From Batillaria attramentaria (Eukaryota; Mollusca; Gastropoda; Batillariidae): 64,000 bases of DNA. The stretch is taken from the NCBI GenBank assembly GCA_018292915.2, contig JACVVK020000145.1, positions 1,126,001 through 1,190,000 on the forward strand. Direction: 5' to 3'. Position 1 is the stretch's first letter; each line of letters starts with the position of its first letter. The translations under genes and the position numbers were made by a program. This document shows positions 23,500 through 33,469 of this stretch, piece after piece. Below the pieces are notes generated by a model. It was not told the DNA's origin, searched no databases, and worked only from the letters and a program-made list of their open reading frames with translations.

Positions 23500-24553
23500 C
23501 TACCCTGATCCGTTAACCCGCCTGTCCTGGTTAGCGGTAGGAGTAGCGGCGGTACCACTGGAAGGAGGAGCACCGCTTTCATGGGACTCGCCATGGGACT
23601 CGTCGTGAGCAGTGCTGACAGCACCGCCACTAGTACCGAGCTGTACGCTGGCGTCGTCGAACCGGTCGTCGTCGCGCCGTCGTCTGCGCTCCTGCAAGTT
23701 GTTGCTGTCATCCTGTTGTGGCGGAGTGCCATCCTTGATGATGACGAGACGTGTACCACGGAAGTAGCCTTTCTTGCCGTCGGCTCGAAGGTCACGCAGC
23801 ACCTGTGACTGGCGTTCCGTCAAGTCGTCGCCGATACCGATGTTCAGCGCACGGATTGCAGATCTCACCTCCCTGCTTCTTATGATGGATAGTTTATCTT
23901 CCCAGGACCACATGCGTACAATAATGGGGCGAGGGGTTGGCTGGTTTTGACCGTGGGCCCTGTTACGCTTCCCAAGCCTGTGAGCACGAAGAATGTCCAT
24001 CTCGTGCCAGGTACGGTCCTGTGCACAGCTGTTCAATATGTCCACCACCAGTTTCCGGCAAGCATCAAAAGTCTCATTTTCTGTTTCAGCCACGCCATAC
24101 AGCTTGAAGTTCTCACGTCTAGAGTACGTCTCAAGTTTTTCAACAGCGTCTTCCAAATAGGTTACTTTGCACTTTACCTGCGTATTCTCTTCTCTCACTG
24201 CTTCAATCTCGCTGGAATTTCTGCTGACTGACTGCTTAACATTGCTTATCCGCCCGTCAATTTTGGTCATGGAGCGTTTGATATCCTTCAGCTCACTCAT
24301 AACACGTTTGAACATGACAAAAACTGAAATACCTGTCTCTTCTTCACCCAGCATATCCTCCTCCGCACTGACTGTACAGTTATCCATATTTTCCATGTTT
24401 TTCTCACCGGTTGACGGGTGGGTTAGTCTCAACGTCACCACAACGCAGAAGCAGTGTTGAAAACATGAAAACCAGTAAAAGCGCCTTGTTGCACGCCCCT
24501 ACTGACAATAGTTTGGCACGCATGGCTGTGTGTTCACGCGCACGCCGGTACAT
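23500..24553 (-). pseudogene. LINE ORF1 with N-terminal 2A-like motif, frame broken
   Basis: ORF1 encodes an RNA-binding chaperone of the L1-ORF1p type. It has a coiled-coil-like region (MTKIDGRISNVKQSV.. LEDAVEKLETYSRREN), then an RRM-like part (KLYGVAET.. RAHRLGKRNR), then RPIIVRMWSWEDKLSIIRS. The likely ATG is at 24551-24553 (MYRRAREHTAM), followed by a hydrophobic stretch (LLLVFMFSTLLL) and RCGDVETNP at 24416-24442. GDVETNP is the hallmark of 2A ribosome-skipping peptides, but the Gly-Pro that should follow is lost. Two bases appear missing relative to the canonical motif, and this shifts the frame into a stop at 24404. The main ORF1 frame opens right across the same point. Confidence 0.75.
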
Positions 24554-24663
24554 GAAAGTCACGAAAACTCCCCAAAAAACAACCACAACTGACCCAAAAA
24601 CATATCGGGTTGATCGGCATGATTTGCGCTGACAGATGATGCAAATTTCTGCGATGGAAAATA

Positions 24664-25479
24664 CAGTGGACTCCACTTATAAGGACCTCCGATATAAGAA
24701 CCATCGCTTATAGGGACACCCCAAAGCAGGTCCCTGCCAAAGTTGTTCTTTGTGATCACTTATTAAAACTCGCATAGAAGAACCCTCTGATATAGGGTTC
24801 ATCGCTTATATGGACAGCACTTGCTAGGTCCCCACATCAAACTTTCCTCGGATATAAGAACCGCAAGTAGGAATGATCATTTCTAGGAAGTCTGCGATTA
24901 TTCTATTTTTGGAACCCTCGCTTGTAAAGACACCATCTGCTTGTTCCCAACACGACCTCCCCTCGGATATAAGAACCGAAAGTAGAAGTTATGCTAGGTT
25001 CATTTTCGTTTCCTTTCATTTCCCGGAATTTCCAAGAAACATTTCTTCTACAAGATGGCGGAGCGTAAGAGAAAAGCATTGTGGGGAGGGGAGGAGCGGG
25101 GAGGGGGAGGGGGAGGGGTCGTTAAAAACCGTTATTTTCCCCTGCGAACGCCGTAGACTGGGAACACATTTGAATGTCTGGCCATCTTGTTTTTTGTTGT
25201 TGTTGTTGAAAACTTGGCCAATAAATTTCCTTGTATCCTTGTATTCTTTAAAGTCATTTTGTCAAAATGTGATCGTAACTCTCTCTCTCTCTCTCTCTCT
25301 GTCTGTCTCTCTCTCTCATTTTCATTAAGACAGCTATTGTTACATAACTTCTAGAGTTATTTGCATTAAATTTATGTTTCACGTACGCAAAAGAAGTAAA
25401 CTATATTGCATCGAGATCAAGCCAACCAGCAAGTTCCACTTCATTGACGCAAAGGCTTAAACAAGCAAGAGATTGCCGT

Positions 25480-25527
<48 letters not shown>

Positions 25528-25706
25528 CATTAGAGGTCGATATACGACTCTTTTTAGCTTGTCCACAATATTTTCTTCTTTCCTTGGTTATAAGAACACA
25601 CACTAGCACAACTGACCTTATATCCGAGGTATGCTTATAAGAACCCTCGCTTATAAGGACACCCAAATGCTGGCCCCGGCGCTGTTCTTATATCCGAAGT
25701 CCACTG
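24664..25706. mobile_element. TA-flanked MITE with CAGTGGACTCC ends
   Basis: Left end CAGTGGACTCC after TA (24662-24663); right end GAAGTCCACTG before TA (25707-25708). Subterminal blocks related to TTATAAGGACACC and TATAAGAACC recur near both ends in opposite orientation. The interior holds poly-G/GA-rich sequence (25080-25115), a CT tract (25280-25317) and (CA)n (25483-25525) but no transposase. It is inserted in the 5' untranslated region of the 2A-motif LINE. Confidence 0.75.
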
Positions 25707-25816
25707 TAACATAGTCCAGAGAATTTCCCCCAAAATAAACAAACAAATGCAGAGGTCGGAGGAAAGCGACCATTCGCATCGGTGAACACCGCTCAACCCC
25801 TAATCGTACCGGACTT

Positions 25817-25892
25817 GTACAGCTGGGTGTCATCACTGTAAGCATGATGAGAAACAGAGTGTTTCGCAATAACACAGGACAGAGGTTGCATA
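25817..25892 (-). mobile_element. L2-like LINE, middle segment
   Basis: A 76-bp island of the split L2-like LINE. On the - strand it encodes VSHHAYSDDTQLYKS, containing the RT catalytic DD of this clade. It joins the 5' segment (27219 onward) once the Ginger-type element is removed, and the 3' segment (to 19373) once the 2A-motif LINE is removed. Confidence 0.8.
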
Positions 25893-27218
25893 TGTTACGC
25901 GATATACGTGTACCTGCGTAGTTCATGTACTGCGCATTTTTTTGCGTAGTTCATGAACTGTCCAACGCTGTTGCATAGTTCATGAACTGTGCAACGATGC
26001 TGCGCAGTTCATAAAATACGCAAAGTAGAACTGCTCATTACGTGAACTGCGCAAAGGGTGTAATCTCGGTGGTGAACACGAATCGCAGATTGCGAATTTC
26101 ATGAACTAGGCAGTTTTACCAGAGACCGACATCTGAATATAATTCAGTATTCACGTTTAACATAATTTTGACGCCCAGTGCTGCAAAAGCCTAAGCTTCT
26201 TCTTCTTCTTCTGCGTTCCCTGTTCTGGACTCCGCCTCAAATGATTAGGTTTGTGGTCTTTATATAAGCGGTGGTCTTCAAGAGGTCTGTTTTGCTGCCC
26301 CAGAGTTTCTCTGCCAGTGTGGCTCCGTTCGGCCAGTGTTGTGTCCTTGCTTCTTTGAAATGGGGGCAGGAGTGCAGAATGTGTTCTGCCTAAGCATTCT
26401 CAGCCTCAGTTGATTCTCTGATTCTGAAGCAAGATGAGTGTCAATACAAATGACTCGACAAGCAAAAAGAATGCTCGACCGATCAGTGGCGAAAATGAAG
26501 GCTCTTGATGTTGGCGATAACGTTCTTGTACCAGTGTCTGAGTTTGATCGGGGGAGGGGGGGATCACTCAACCTGATTGGTGTTGTCATAGAAAAAAAGT
26601 GAGAGAGGGTTCAAACTAGGAACAAAAGCTGGGGTTTTATCGGGGGTATTTGCACGAAACCAAATTGAAACGACAAAGTTTAATAAGATTACATGCGACA
26701 TGATCCCATCAGATGAGATGTCCATCCGTACAGCTGTTCGCCTGTTGTCGGTGGGTGAGGGTCAGGGAAAGGTGAAATGCTCTTGCAAGACAGGATGTCT
26801 TAAAATCAGGTGCAAATGCTTCAAAAACAAAAGAGACTGCACCAGTGCATGTCATCTCCGTATTACTTGCAAGAATATTCCGCTATAGTTTCGATTGACA
26901 TTGGATGAGGTCAGAATTTAGGGGTTTTTTGTTTGTTTGTTTGTTTGTTTTTTTTTTTGTTTTTTTTTTGCTGTGGCAATAAAGATAAACAGCGACATTG
27001 CATAGTTCATGAAATTCACAATCTGCGATTCGTGTTCAACACCGAGATTACACCCTTTGCGCAGTTCATGTAATGAGCAGTTCTACTTTGCGTATTTCAT
27101 GAACTGCGCAGCATCGTTGCACAGTTCATGAACTATGCAGCAGCGTTGGACAGTTCATGAACTACGCAAAAAAATGCGCAGTACATGAACTACGCAGGTA
27201 CACGTATATCGCGTAACA
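25893..27218 (+). mobile_element. Ginger/KRBA2-type DNA transposon remnant
   Basis: Long terminal inverted repeats of over 200 bp begin TGTTACGCGATATACG and end with the reverse complement (..CGTAACA). They are flanked by a 4-bp duplication CATA (25889-25892 and 27219-27222). TG..CA ends with 4-bp duplications are typical of integrase-type Ginger transposons. Inside the arms, variants of GTAGTTCATGAACTGCGCA repeat several times. The interior keeps only the C-terminal part of a KRBA2-like integrase (26457-26888), so this copy cannot move by itself. It interrupts the RT of the L2-like LINE. Confidence 0.75.
26457..26888 (+). pseudogene. KRBA2-like (Ginger) integrase C-terminus, broken
   Basis: Three consecutive pieces in shifting frames resemble the end of KRBA2-type integrases. 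These are MKALDVGDNVLVPVSEFDRGRG (core VGDNVLVPV), then KLGTKAGVLSGVFARNQIE, then VKCSCKTGCLKIRCKCFKNK with DCTSACH. The last is a Cys-rich module (CxCxxxCxxxxCxCxxxxxxC) usual at this C-terminus. A TGA follows EKK near 26602 and at least one frame change lies beside it. The catalytic DDE part is absent, evidently lost by internal deletion. Family assignment is from recalled motifs; the Cys pattern and flanking TG..CA ends agree. Confidence 0.65.
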
Positions 27219-29745
27219 CATATACAGCAGGAAAAGAACCGGTCCTAGCACTGAACCTTGCGGAACACCGAACTGAAGCAAAGCAGGATCAGAACGGTGA
27301 CCACTCACCAAAACTGTCTGAGACCTCTCTGAAAGGTACGATTTAAACCAAGACAGAACCGTGCCTTGAATCCCAAAGACAAACTGAAGTCGATCGGTCA
27401 ACGTGACGTGGTCAATCGTGTCGAACGCACTGGATAGATCCAGGAGAGCGAGTACCGACACCTTACCATCATCCAGAGCGAGCAACAAGTCATTCAGGAT
27501 CCTCAGCAGTGCAGATTCAGTTCTATGACAAGATCTATAGGCTGGCTGAAAAGGATCCATGAGAGCATTTGATGCCACATGTTCCAGCAGCTGTGACAAA
27601 ACAATTTTCTCAATTATTTTGGAGAGAAAAGGTAGGTTAGACACGGGCCTATAGTTTTTCAGCTCATTGTGATCGAGGGAGGGTTTCTTTAACAAAGGTT
27701 TGACAACAGCGTTTTTGTACAGTTGTGGAAAAACACCAGATGCAAGGGAATGGTTGATAACATGGGTGATGTATGGCAACACAGTATCAAGACACTCATA
27801 TAGGAATGACGTCGGAACAGGGTCCAGTTCACATGACTTGGGGGATGTGTTCATAAGAAGACGATGGACGTCTTCATCGGACACGGGTCTGAACACAGAA
27901 AAAGTACGACCCCGGAAACAGGCATCGCTTGCTGTAGCGGAGTGGGCCTCAGGAAACTGGGAGTCAAGACCATCGCGAATGGCCTGTACCTTGTTGATGA
28001 AAAAGGCGGAAAACCTGGACGGCAGGTCAGACACAGGGCATGATGTGGGGAGGGGTGAGGACGTGACCTTTGCAAGCAGCTGGTCGGTAATAGAGTACAG
28101 TTCTTTGCTAGTACTGCATGCGGCAATCTTTGCATTGACAAAGGAGGATTTAGCTCTCGTCACTATACTAGTCACCAGTCTCTTGGCAGTAGAAAACAAC
28201 TGTTTATCCACCGTAAGTCCAGACTTATGTACGCCACTGTCTCTCAGCCTGACGTCGCTCCTGTTTGGCAGCACGAAGTGAATCAGCCACAGCACCATGC
28301 CATGGGGCTGATCTATGTGCTGAAATTCTGCGCTGGGTGGAAGGGGCGTGCTCATCCAACGTTGCCCGCAGACAGGTATCCAGTGTTTCAGCAGTGACAT
28401 CAATGGCAGCGATCAGACGCTCACGAAGATCTGCCTTGAAGGCTAAACGATTAATGGCCCGGATGTTACGCACTGACTTATACACTGGCACAGCAGCAGG
28501 TCGCGATACACTTAGTCCAGCCACAAAACAGTAGTGATCAGATGCCAGAGCATCAGAAACCACAGTGGAAGTCAGATAATCACTATCCGACCTGACGATA
28601 ATCCAGTCCAGAATGTGACCCTGGGTGTGTGTGGGCTTGTCCACCACTTGTGATAGGTTGAACATGTAGAAGAGGTTTTGCTGTGGAAGTGTTGGATGGA
28701 CAGTCGAAATGAAAGTTGAAATCACCAAGCAGGACTAGGTCACCACTAAGCGAGTTCACATGCTCCAAGAGATCCGGAAACTGGTCCATAAACAAGGATT
28801 CCGACAACTTATTCTTGCGGTTGGGTGGAGGTCTGTAAACACAGAAGAAGTGCAGGGACCGACGCGGTAGGGTCAGTATGACATGACACAGTTCAAAGGA
28901 TTCATGGTGGAAGCTGAACAAAGAGACACAGGAGATGTAGGGAGTGAAAGTGTCTCTGTAGATCACAGCAATCCCACCGCCTCTAGAAGAACGAGGGAAG
29001 GAGCGAACAGAGTACCCGGGAGGGGCAAGGTCTTTGCACCTAGCTTCATCGCCGGTAGGCCTGAGCCAAGTTTCAGTCAGGAACAGGAGATCAAGATCTT
29101 GATCGCCAATGAATTCGCTGATTTCTGAGCGCTTATCTTGAGTACCAACGCTACGGGCATTGAAGAGAGCAAAGGAAATGTCATTCGAACCGTTTCCCGT
29201 AAGTGATCGAAGCGGGATGTTAATAAGGTTCGATGGATTGACACCACGGCAGCAACTTTGTTTACGCCGGAAGAGGGTAGGAAGGGAGACAACTGTAATG
29301 CTTCGGCCTTGCTTCCGTCGTCCGCTACGAAAGGGACGCTTTTTCGTGCGTCGTCGTAGAAACGGGAAAGAGGAGGCGCGTGAATGCAGGTTCAGCTCGT
29401 TGAGACGGCGACAGACCGTAGGAGAAACATGTGACAGAGGTTGTTGGTTGACAGCAAGTAGCGTACTCCGATCGTACCGTTTACTCTCGGTTCGACAGGT
29501 GAGTTCAAAAGTAGGGCACGCACGAGCGCACAGCTGGGTGACAGGTGAGGCAGGAAACTGGGTCGGAGTACTCACATGGAGTCCTGACAACTGGGTCAGA
29601 TAGAGTAAAGTCTCCAAAACTCTGAAGTCCGACGTCAAAAGATGAAAAAAGACGCACCAAAATGTTGGCCAGAACATGACGGTGACAGTGATGCAAACGT
29701 TGAGACGAACAATGGACGCAATCAACGGGAAACAATACAAACATT
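27219..29745 (-). mobile_element. L2-like LINE, 5' segment (endonuclease and RT), decayed
   Basis: The 5' part of the split L2-like LINE. On the - strand it gives LFNARSVGTQDKRSE, LDLLFLTETWLRP, FFCVYRPPPNRKNK and LVLLGDFNFHFD (endonuclease). These are followed by ILDWIIVRSD and, in the RT, CELDPVPTSFLYECL, NYRPVSNLPFLSKIIEK, LLDLSSAFDTIDH and GVPQGSVLGPVLFLLY. Frame changes near 28695 and 28240 break the ORF. Removing the three inserted elements would leave an element of about 3.6 kb. Both 5' boundary and target duplication are unresolved because another LINE tail abuts at about 29750. Confidence 0.85.
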
Positions 29746-29747
29746 AG

Positions 29748-31890
29748 GAGAGAACGAACGAACGAACGAACGAAAAAAAACTTTATTTTACAAGGATAAA
29801 AGATTAGGTACGCAGACCTGTCTTACATCTTGTCCTTGCTAGGCTACTGATATACATATACAAAGTAAGCAAAGTAAGCTCTAACTAGGTAGAGCATACA
29901 CATACACACACACACGACCATGCTATTACAATAAATCAAGCAATACTAAGAAGAAGAAGAAAAAAAAAAAAAAAGGGGGGGGGGGGGGGGGGACAAAGGA
30001 TGTGATAGGTGAGCAATGCAAACAAATCTTGAGGCGATGTTTTTTACAGTTTTAAAACAAAACAAAAAAGCCCCCCCCCCAAAAAAAAAAAAAAACAAAA
30101 AAAAAAAACCGCGTGATGTGAATAAGTATTGGGATTTTCTTTGCCCGAAAAACAAAATCCTACAGAGTACATGTATTGTCAAGCCCATTACGAGCTGTCC
30201 ACCAGATGTTTTATTAGTTTGGCCTTGAATAATCCAAGCGAGAGTGCTGATTTGATGTCTCTTGGAAGTGTATTCCATGCGTGTGCCCCTGAGTAAGAGA
30301 GGGAGGTTTCGAAAATATCTATACGAGGCTTCGGCACCACGAAATCGTTTCTCAGTGTTCGGTACGGCACTTGAGAGTGCTTGAATAGACTTGCGAGATA
30401 TGCGGGGGTTTTTGACAGTTTTATTTTTTGCATCAGTATCATTTTGTTAAGTCTGTGTTGTTTCCGTAGGGGCAGGATACCCAACGATTTAAATTTTTCA
30501 TCGGTGCTAAGTGAGCACATGCTTTTGTCTATAATCAGTTTAATCGCTCTTCTGTGGAGCGAATTTATTCTTTTAAAGTTTGCCTCACTACAGCCGTCCC
30601 AAACGGTGGACGCGTAGTCTATGTGTGGCTGAATATGTGCATTGTAAAATAGTTTTCTTGCGGGTTCATCGGTAAAGTATTTAAGTTTGGATAGTAGAAA
30701 CAGATTTTTGGACAACATTTTGCACGTATTATTTATATGCGCTTGCCAGCTTAGCTGATCATCCACTGTGATCCCCAGCACACGGTGTACATGAACTTGT
30801 TCGATATGATGAGAGCCAAGGCAAAGTTGTAATGGGGGCGGATTCAGTTGGTGTTTCTGTCTTGTGGTAATTAACATGCATTTAGTTTTAGACGGATTAG
30901 GGATCATACAGTTATTGTTGCACCAGTTGGAAACATCGTGTAGGCTTTAAAGATTGGTTGATGGATTTAACACTTGAATCCGAAATATCAATCGTTGCAT
31001 CATCAGCAAAAAGGCTACAAGTGGCGTTGGGTTGAGCAAGTCGTTTATAAAAAAAGAAAATAATAAAGGTCCAAGTATGGATCCTTGGGGTACCCCATGC
31101 TGTATTTCACCTTTTGATGATTTTTTGCCATTTAAATAAACATACTGAGTTCGTCGTTCCAGGTAAGATTCAAAGAAGGCGACTGTTTTATCACAAAAAT
31201 GATAAGCTGACAACTTTTCTAGGAGAAGTTTAAGGTTTACTAGGTCAAAAGCCTTGCTCAGGTCCAGGAAGACAGCTCCTGTCATTTTAGGATTGTTTAT
31301 GGCACTGAGCCACCTGTCAGTCAGATGAACCAATGCTGTATGACAAGAGTGCTTCGGACGGAAACCTGACTGTAATGTGTGGAGAAGACTATGTTCTTCA
31401 AGGAAAGCCTGCGCTTGTTTATGGATGTGTTTTTCAAAAGGTTTAGAAAGGACTGACAAAAGAGATATAGGTCGAAATTTGTTGGGGTCTGTTAAGTCTC
31501 TTGTTTTAGGAAGGGGTTAAGTCTCTTGTTTTAGGAAGGGGGATGACTTTTCAGGCCAGCCGGGATTTCCCCTTGCTCAACGGACAAATTATAAATGTAT
31601 GTTAATAATTCCACTATATATGGGAGAGACAGTTTTAGAACAGTACTACTTATACTATCATCGCCAGATGTCCGTTTATTTTTCATTTGTGAAATACTTT
31701 TACCTACATCAAACACTGTTAAAGGAGGAATCGAAAATGACGCAGAGGGCTCCAGTTTTTCGCGACAGTATTTTATGAGGTTATCAGAAAGACAGAGTGT
31801 ACCCAAGGAACTACTTTGCAGAAGCGTGCCTGCTGCTGAAAGAAAATGGCTATTGAAAGAGAGCCACATCAAGCCTGCTAGGCGATCATG
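29748..31890 (-). mobile_element. CR1-like LINE, 5'-truncated, decayed RT
   Basis: The 3' end lies at the left, with AATAAAGTTTTTTTT followed by (CGTT)n at 29748-29775. RT fragments in several frames include KNKRTSGDDSISSTVLK, KPFEKHIHKQAQ, SGFRPKHSCHTALVHLTD, AVFLDLSKAFDLV and GVPQGSILGPLLFSFF. FADDATI is recoverable only in another frame near 31000; then come SKTKCMLITT and HAWNTLPRDIKS at the C-terminus. There are at least three frame breaks. A short direct duplication (ttaagtctcttgttttagg) is at 31495-31540. A related copy in the opposite orientation is at 49863-52437. Confidence 0.8.
29951..30105. repeat. composite homopolymer tracts
   Basis: Poly-A into poly-G at 29951-29992, and poly-C into poly-A at 30070-30105, inside the CR1-like LINE 3' region. 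Confidence 0.85.
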
Positions 31891-31899
31891 AACTCTACT

Positions 31900-32170
31900 C
31901 CATGTAGTCTTTGTCCCGCCTTAAAACACGTCTTTTCTCCATGCAGTAGAACCAAGCCTCCATCCCCCTCCCCTCCCCGCTCTCCGTCTCTGCACGCCGC
32001 CTGCAAAAAATCAGTGTGTGTGTGTGTGTGTGTGTATTGTACGTTATATACGTTTATGTACGTTATGTGTAGTTTATGTACGCTCCCTGAGCTCTTGTGA
32101 GATGGGCCATGGGGCGCCACAAATACCCTGTATTATTATTATTATTATGTATTATGTATTATTATTATAC
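31900..32170 (+). mobile_element. retroelement 3' end with (TTA)n tail
   Basis: Ends with gagctcttgtgagatgggcc, ggggcgcc and acaaataccctg followed by (TATTAT)n, an L2/SINE-type 3' end. A (GT)n tract sits at 32015-32035. The 5' boundary is unclear. Positions 32171-32491 hold nothing recognisable. Confidence 0.5.
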
Positions 32171-32491
32171 TTAAAAATTTGTAAAATCTCGAAATGATGC
32201 ATATTAAGTATAGAAAACCACACAGCGTAAATTAATCATCACGAGAAAGTACATGTAGCTAGGCGGAGGCTACGGTCTCGTCAGTGAATGAAAATATTCT
32301 TTCAGATTTACTTTCTTAAAGAAACACACAAAGTTTCAGACTTTTAATACCAAAAAGACCATGGACCTTCAAAATTTACAGAAGGACCCTCAAAAATATG
32401 GAGAGAGGTTCCCAAGGACCCTTGCATTTTCGAATCACGGGGAACGCTGTATTGCCATTACTGCTATCACAATGATACTGCTGTTGGGTGC

Positions 32492-32519
32492 GCAGGGTAG
32501 GACATTCAAGGGCGACACA
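32492..32519. repeat. 28-bp dispersed repeat next to ABCA exon f
   Basis: Identical over 28 bp to 33279-33306 (core agggtaggacattcaaggg), where it forms part of a pogo/Tigger-like end. It lies 21 bp upstream of the provisional exon at 32541. Confidence 0.8.
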
Positions 32520-32540
32520 TTCACGGTCCGTGGCACAGAG

Positions 32541-32689
32541 TACCCTAAAAGAAGAGACAGAGGGTACCTCAGAATCAGCCGATAGTTCAGGATCGAGCGG
32601 GACAAGTGTCGACCCAAACAGAGAACAGGAAGAAGACTCGAATGTGAACAGGGCGACTGATAACACGAATAATGCGGCATCTGCATACC
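32541..32689 (+). CDS. ABCA3-like: ABCA3-like transporter, exon f (linker, provisional)
   Basis: An open stretch rich in Glu, Ser, Thr and Asn (TLKEETEGTSESADSSGSS, then DPNREQEEDSNVNR) ending TACC|GTAAGC, a good donor. It suits the variable acidic linker between the two halves of ABCA proteins. Phase is the main support. One base at its start completes the codon left by exon e, and its phase-1 end pairs with the two leading bases of exon g. No known motif is present and the acceptor (ggcacagag|T) lacks a good pyrimidine tract. A nearby repeat suggests the exon could be recruited. An alternative is that exon e joins another small exon not seen. Confidence 0.6.
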
Positions 32690-32726
32690 GTAAGCAGTGC
32701 TCTCTCTCTCTCTCTCTCGCTCTCTC

Positions 32727-32840
32727 AAGACTATTTCGCGGCTAATCAAAGTCCTTTTAGTCTGGCGAAGAAGGACCTTGATTAGCCGTGAAATAGTCTT
32801 TGTTGCTTGCGCGGCCTTGAGCCCTAAATAACTTTCTCTC
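32727..32840 (+). mobile_element. (ACTC)-family 3' end with foldback
   Basis: gaaatagtctttgttgcttgcgcgg.. (first 20 match the family) followed by ttgagccctaaataac and a CT tract is the family's 3' end. Directly upstream, aagactatttcgcggctaat is the inverted complement of the family block, giving a hairpin of about 30-bp arms (32727-32757 and about 32772-32802). Twin-priming inversion during retrotransposition would explain this. It starts 37 bp after exon f. The rest of 32841-33278 holds nothing recognised. Confidence 0.55.
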
Positions 32841-33278
32841 TCTCTCAGCAAAAGAAAAAAAAGTAAAACGCCTTTGATGGAAATCACTATTTATTCTTCT
32901 TACGTATATGTATGATTTTCGTAGCAGAACAAAAAGCGACTCTTAGCTGTTGAAACATGGCCCTGGAAGACATTTGACAAAGCAAACAGTGGTGACCAGC
33001 TGAATCGGAATTAGAGCACTTATTTCCCGACAAACGACGTTTCAGTCCTTCCACGTAGCCCACACGCAGCGTGTCAGTGTGAACTGGCTAAATTATTGGG
33101 TTCTTTATCCACAAGGCATTGATATTAATTTTCAGGTTTCAGGTGTAAGCTACACCACTAAAGAAAGCCCCTGAGAATATCGTTTTGATACTGAATATCA
33201 CGTGTTTTAGTGTGTACTTTCTTTGAATTTATCGACACGATACTCAGATCGTGACCTTTCCGGTTTCGTGTCATCCTC

Positions 33279-33353
33279 GCAGGGTAGGACATTCAAGGGC
33301 GACACAGTCAGGTGGTCTCCCAAAGGGATAGTCACCCAAAAGAGGTTCTACTG
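33279..33353 (-). mobile_element. pogo/Tigger-like terminal fragment
   Basis: On the - strand it begins CAGTAGAACCTC next to TA (33354-33355), the classic pogo/Tigger-type end. It continues through a block also present upstream of exon f. The partner end was not identified. Confidence 0.5.
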
Positions 33354-33405
33354 TATTTCACATCTTGCCACTGGAAATGCTCATTCATCCCCATTCCCGT
33401 GCGAG

Positions 33406-33469
33406 ATCGAACTGCATAATAATCGTGACGTAAATTGATATTTACGTCACGATTATTATGCAGTTCGAT
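33406..33469. repeat. perfect 30-bp hairpin
   Basis: Arms 33406-33435 and 33440-33469 are exact reverse complements separated by TGAT. The arm includes CGTGACGTAAAT, a CRE-like core. Perfect complementarity over 30 bp is unlikely to persist by chance. Positions 33470-34244 hold no recognised feature. Confidence 0.9.

Larger units (their letters stand above)
19374..25800 (-). mobile_element. 2A-motif LINE inserted into the L2-like LINE
   Basis: A near full-length two-ORF non-LTR retrotransposon. The 3' end carries AATAAA and a (TTGAC)n-type tail (19374-19395). The 5' end is at 25800. The flanks share a 16-bp duplication (19358-19373 and 25801-25816, 15 of 16 identical), as expected from target-primed insertion. 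Its 5' untranslated region is interrupted by a MITE (24664-25706). ORF1 and ORF2 are described separately. The group is Jockey/CR1/I-like; the exact clade is uncertain without a tree. Confidence 0.85.

Noticed and set aside
10452..31890. LTR retrotransposon or endogenous retrovirus
   Set aside because: All reverse transcriptases here are of the non-LTR type (FADD, YSDD), with APE endonuclease and simple tails; no long terminal repeats, protease or envelope were seen.
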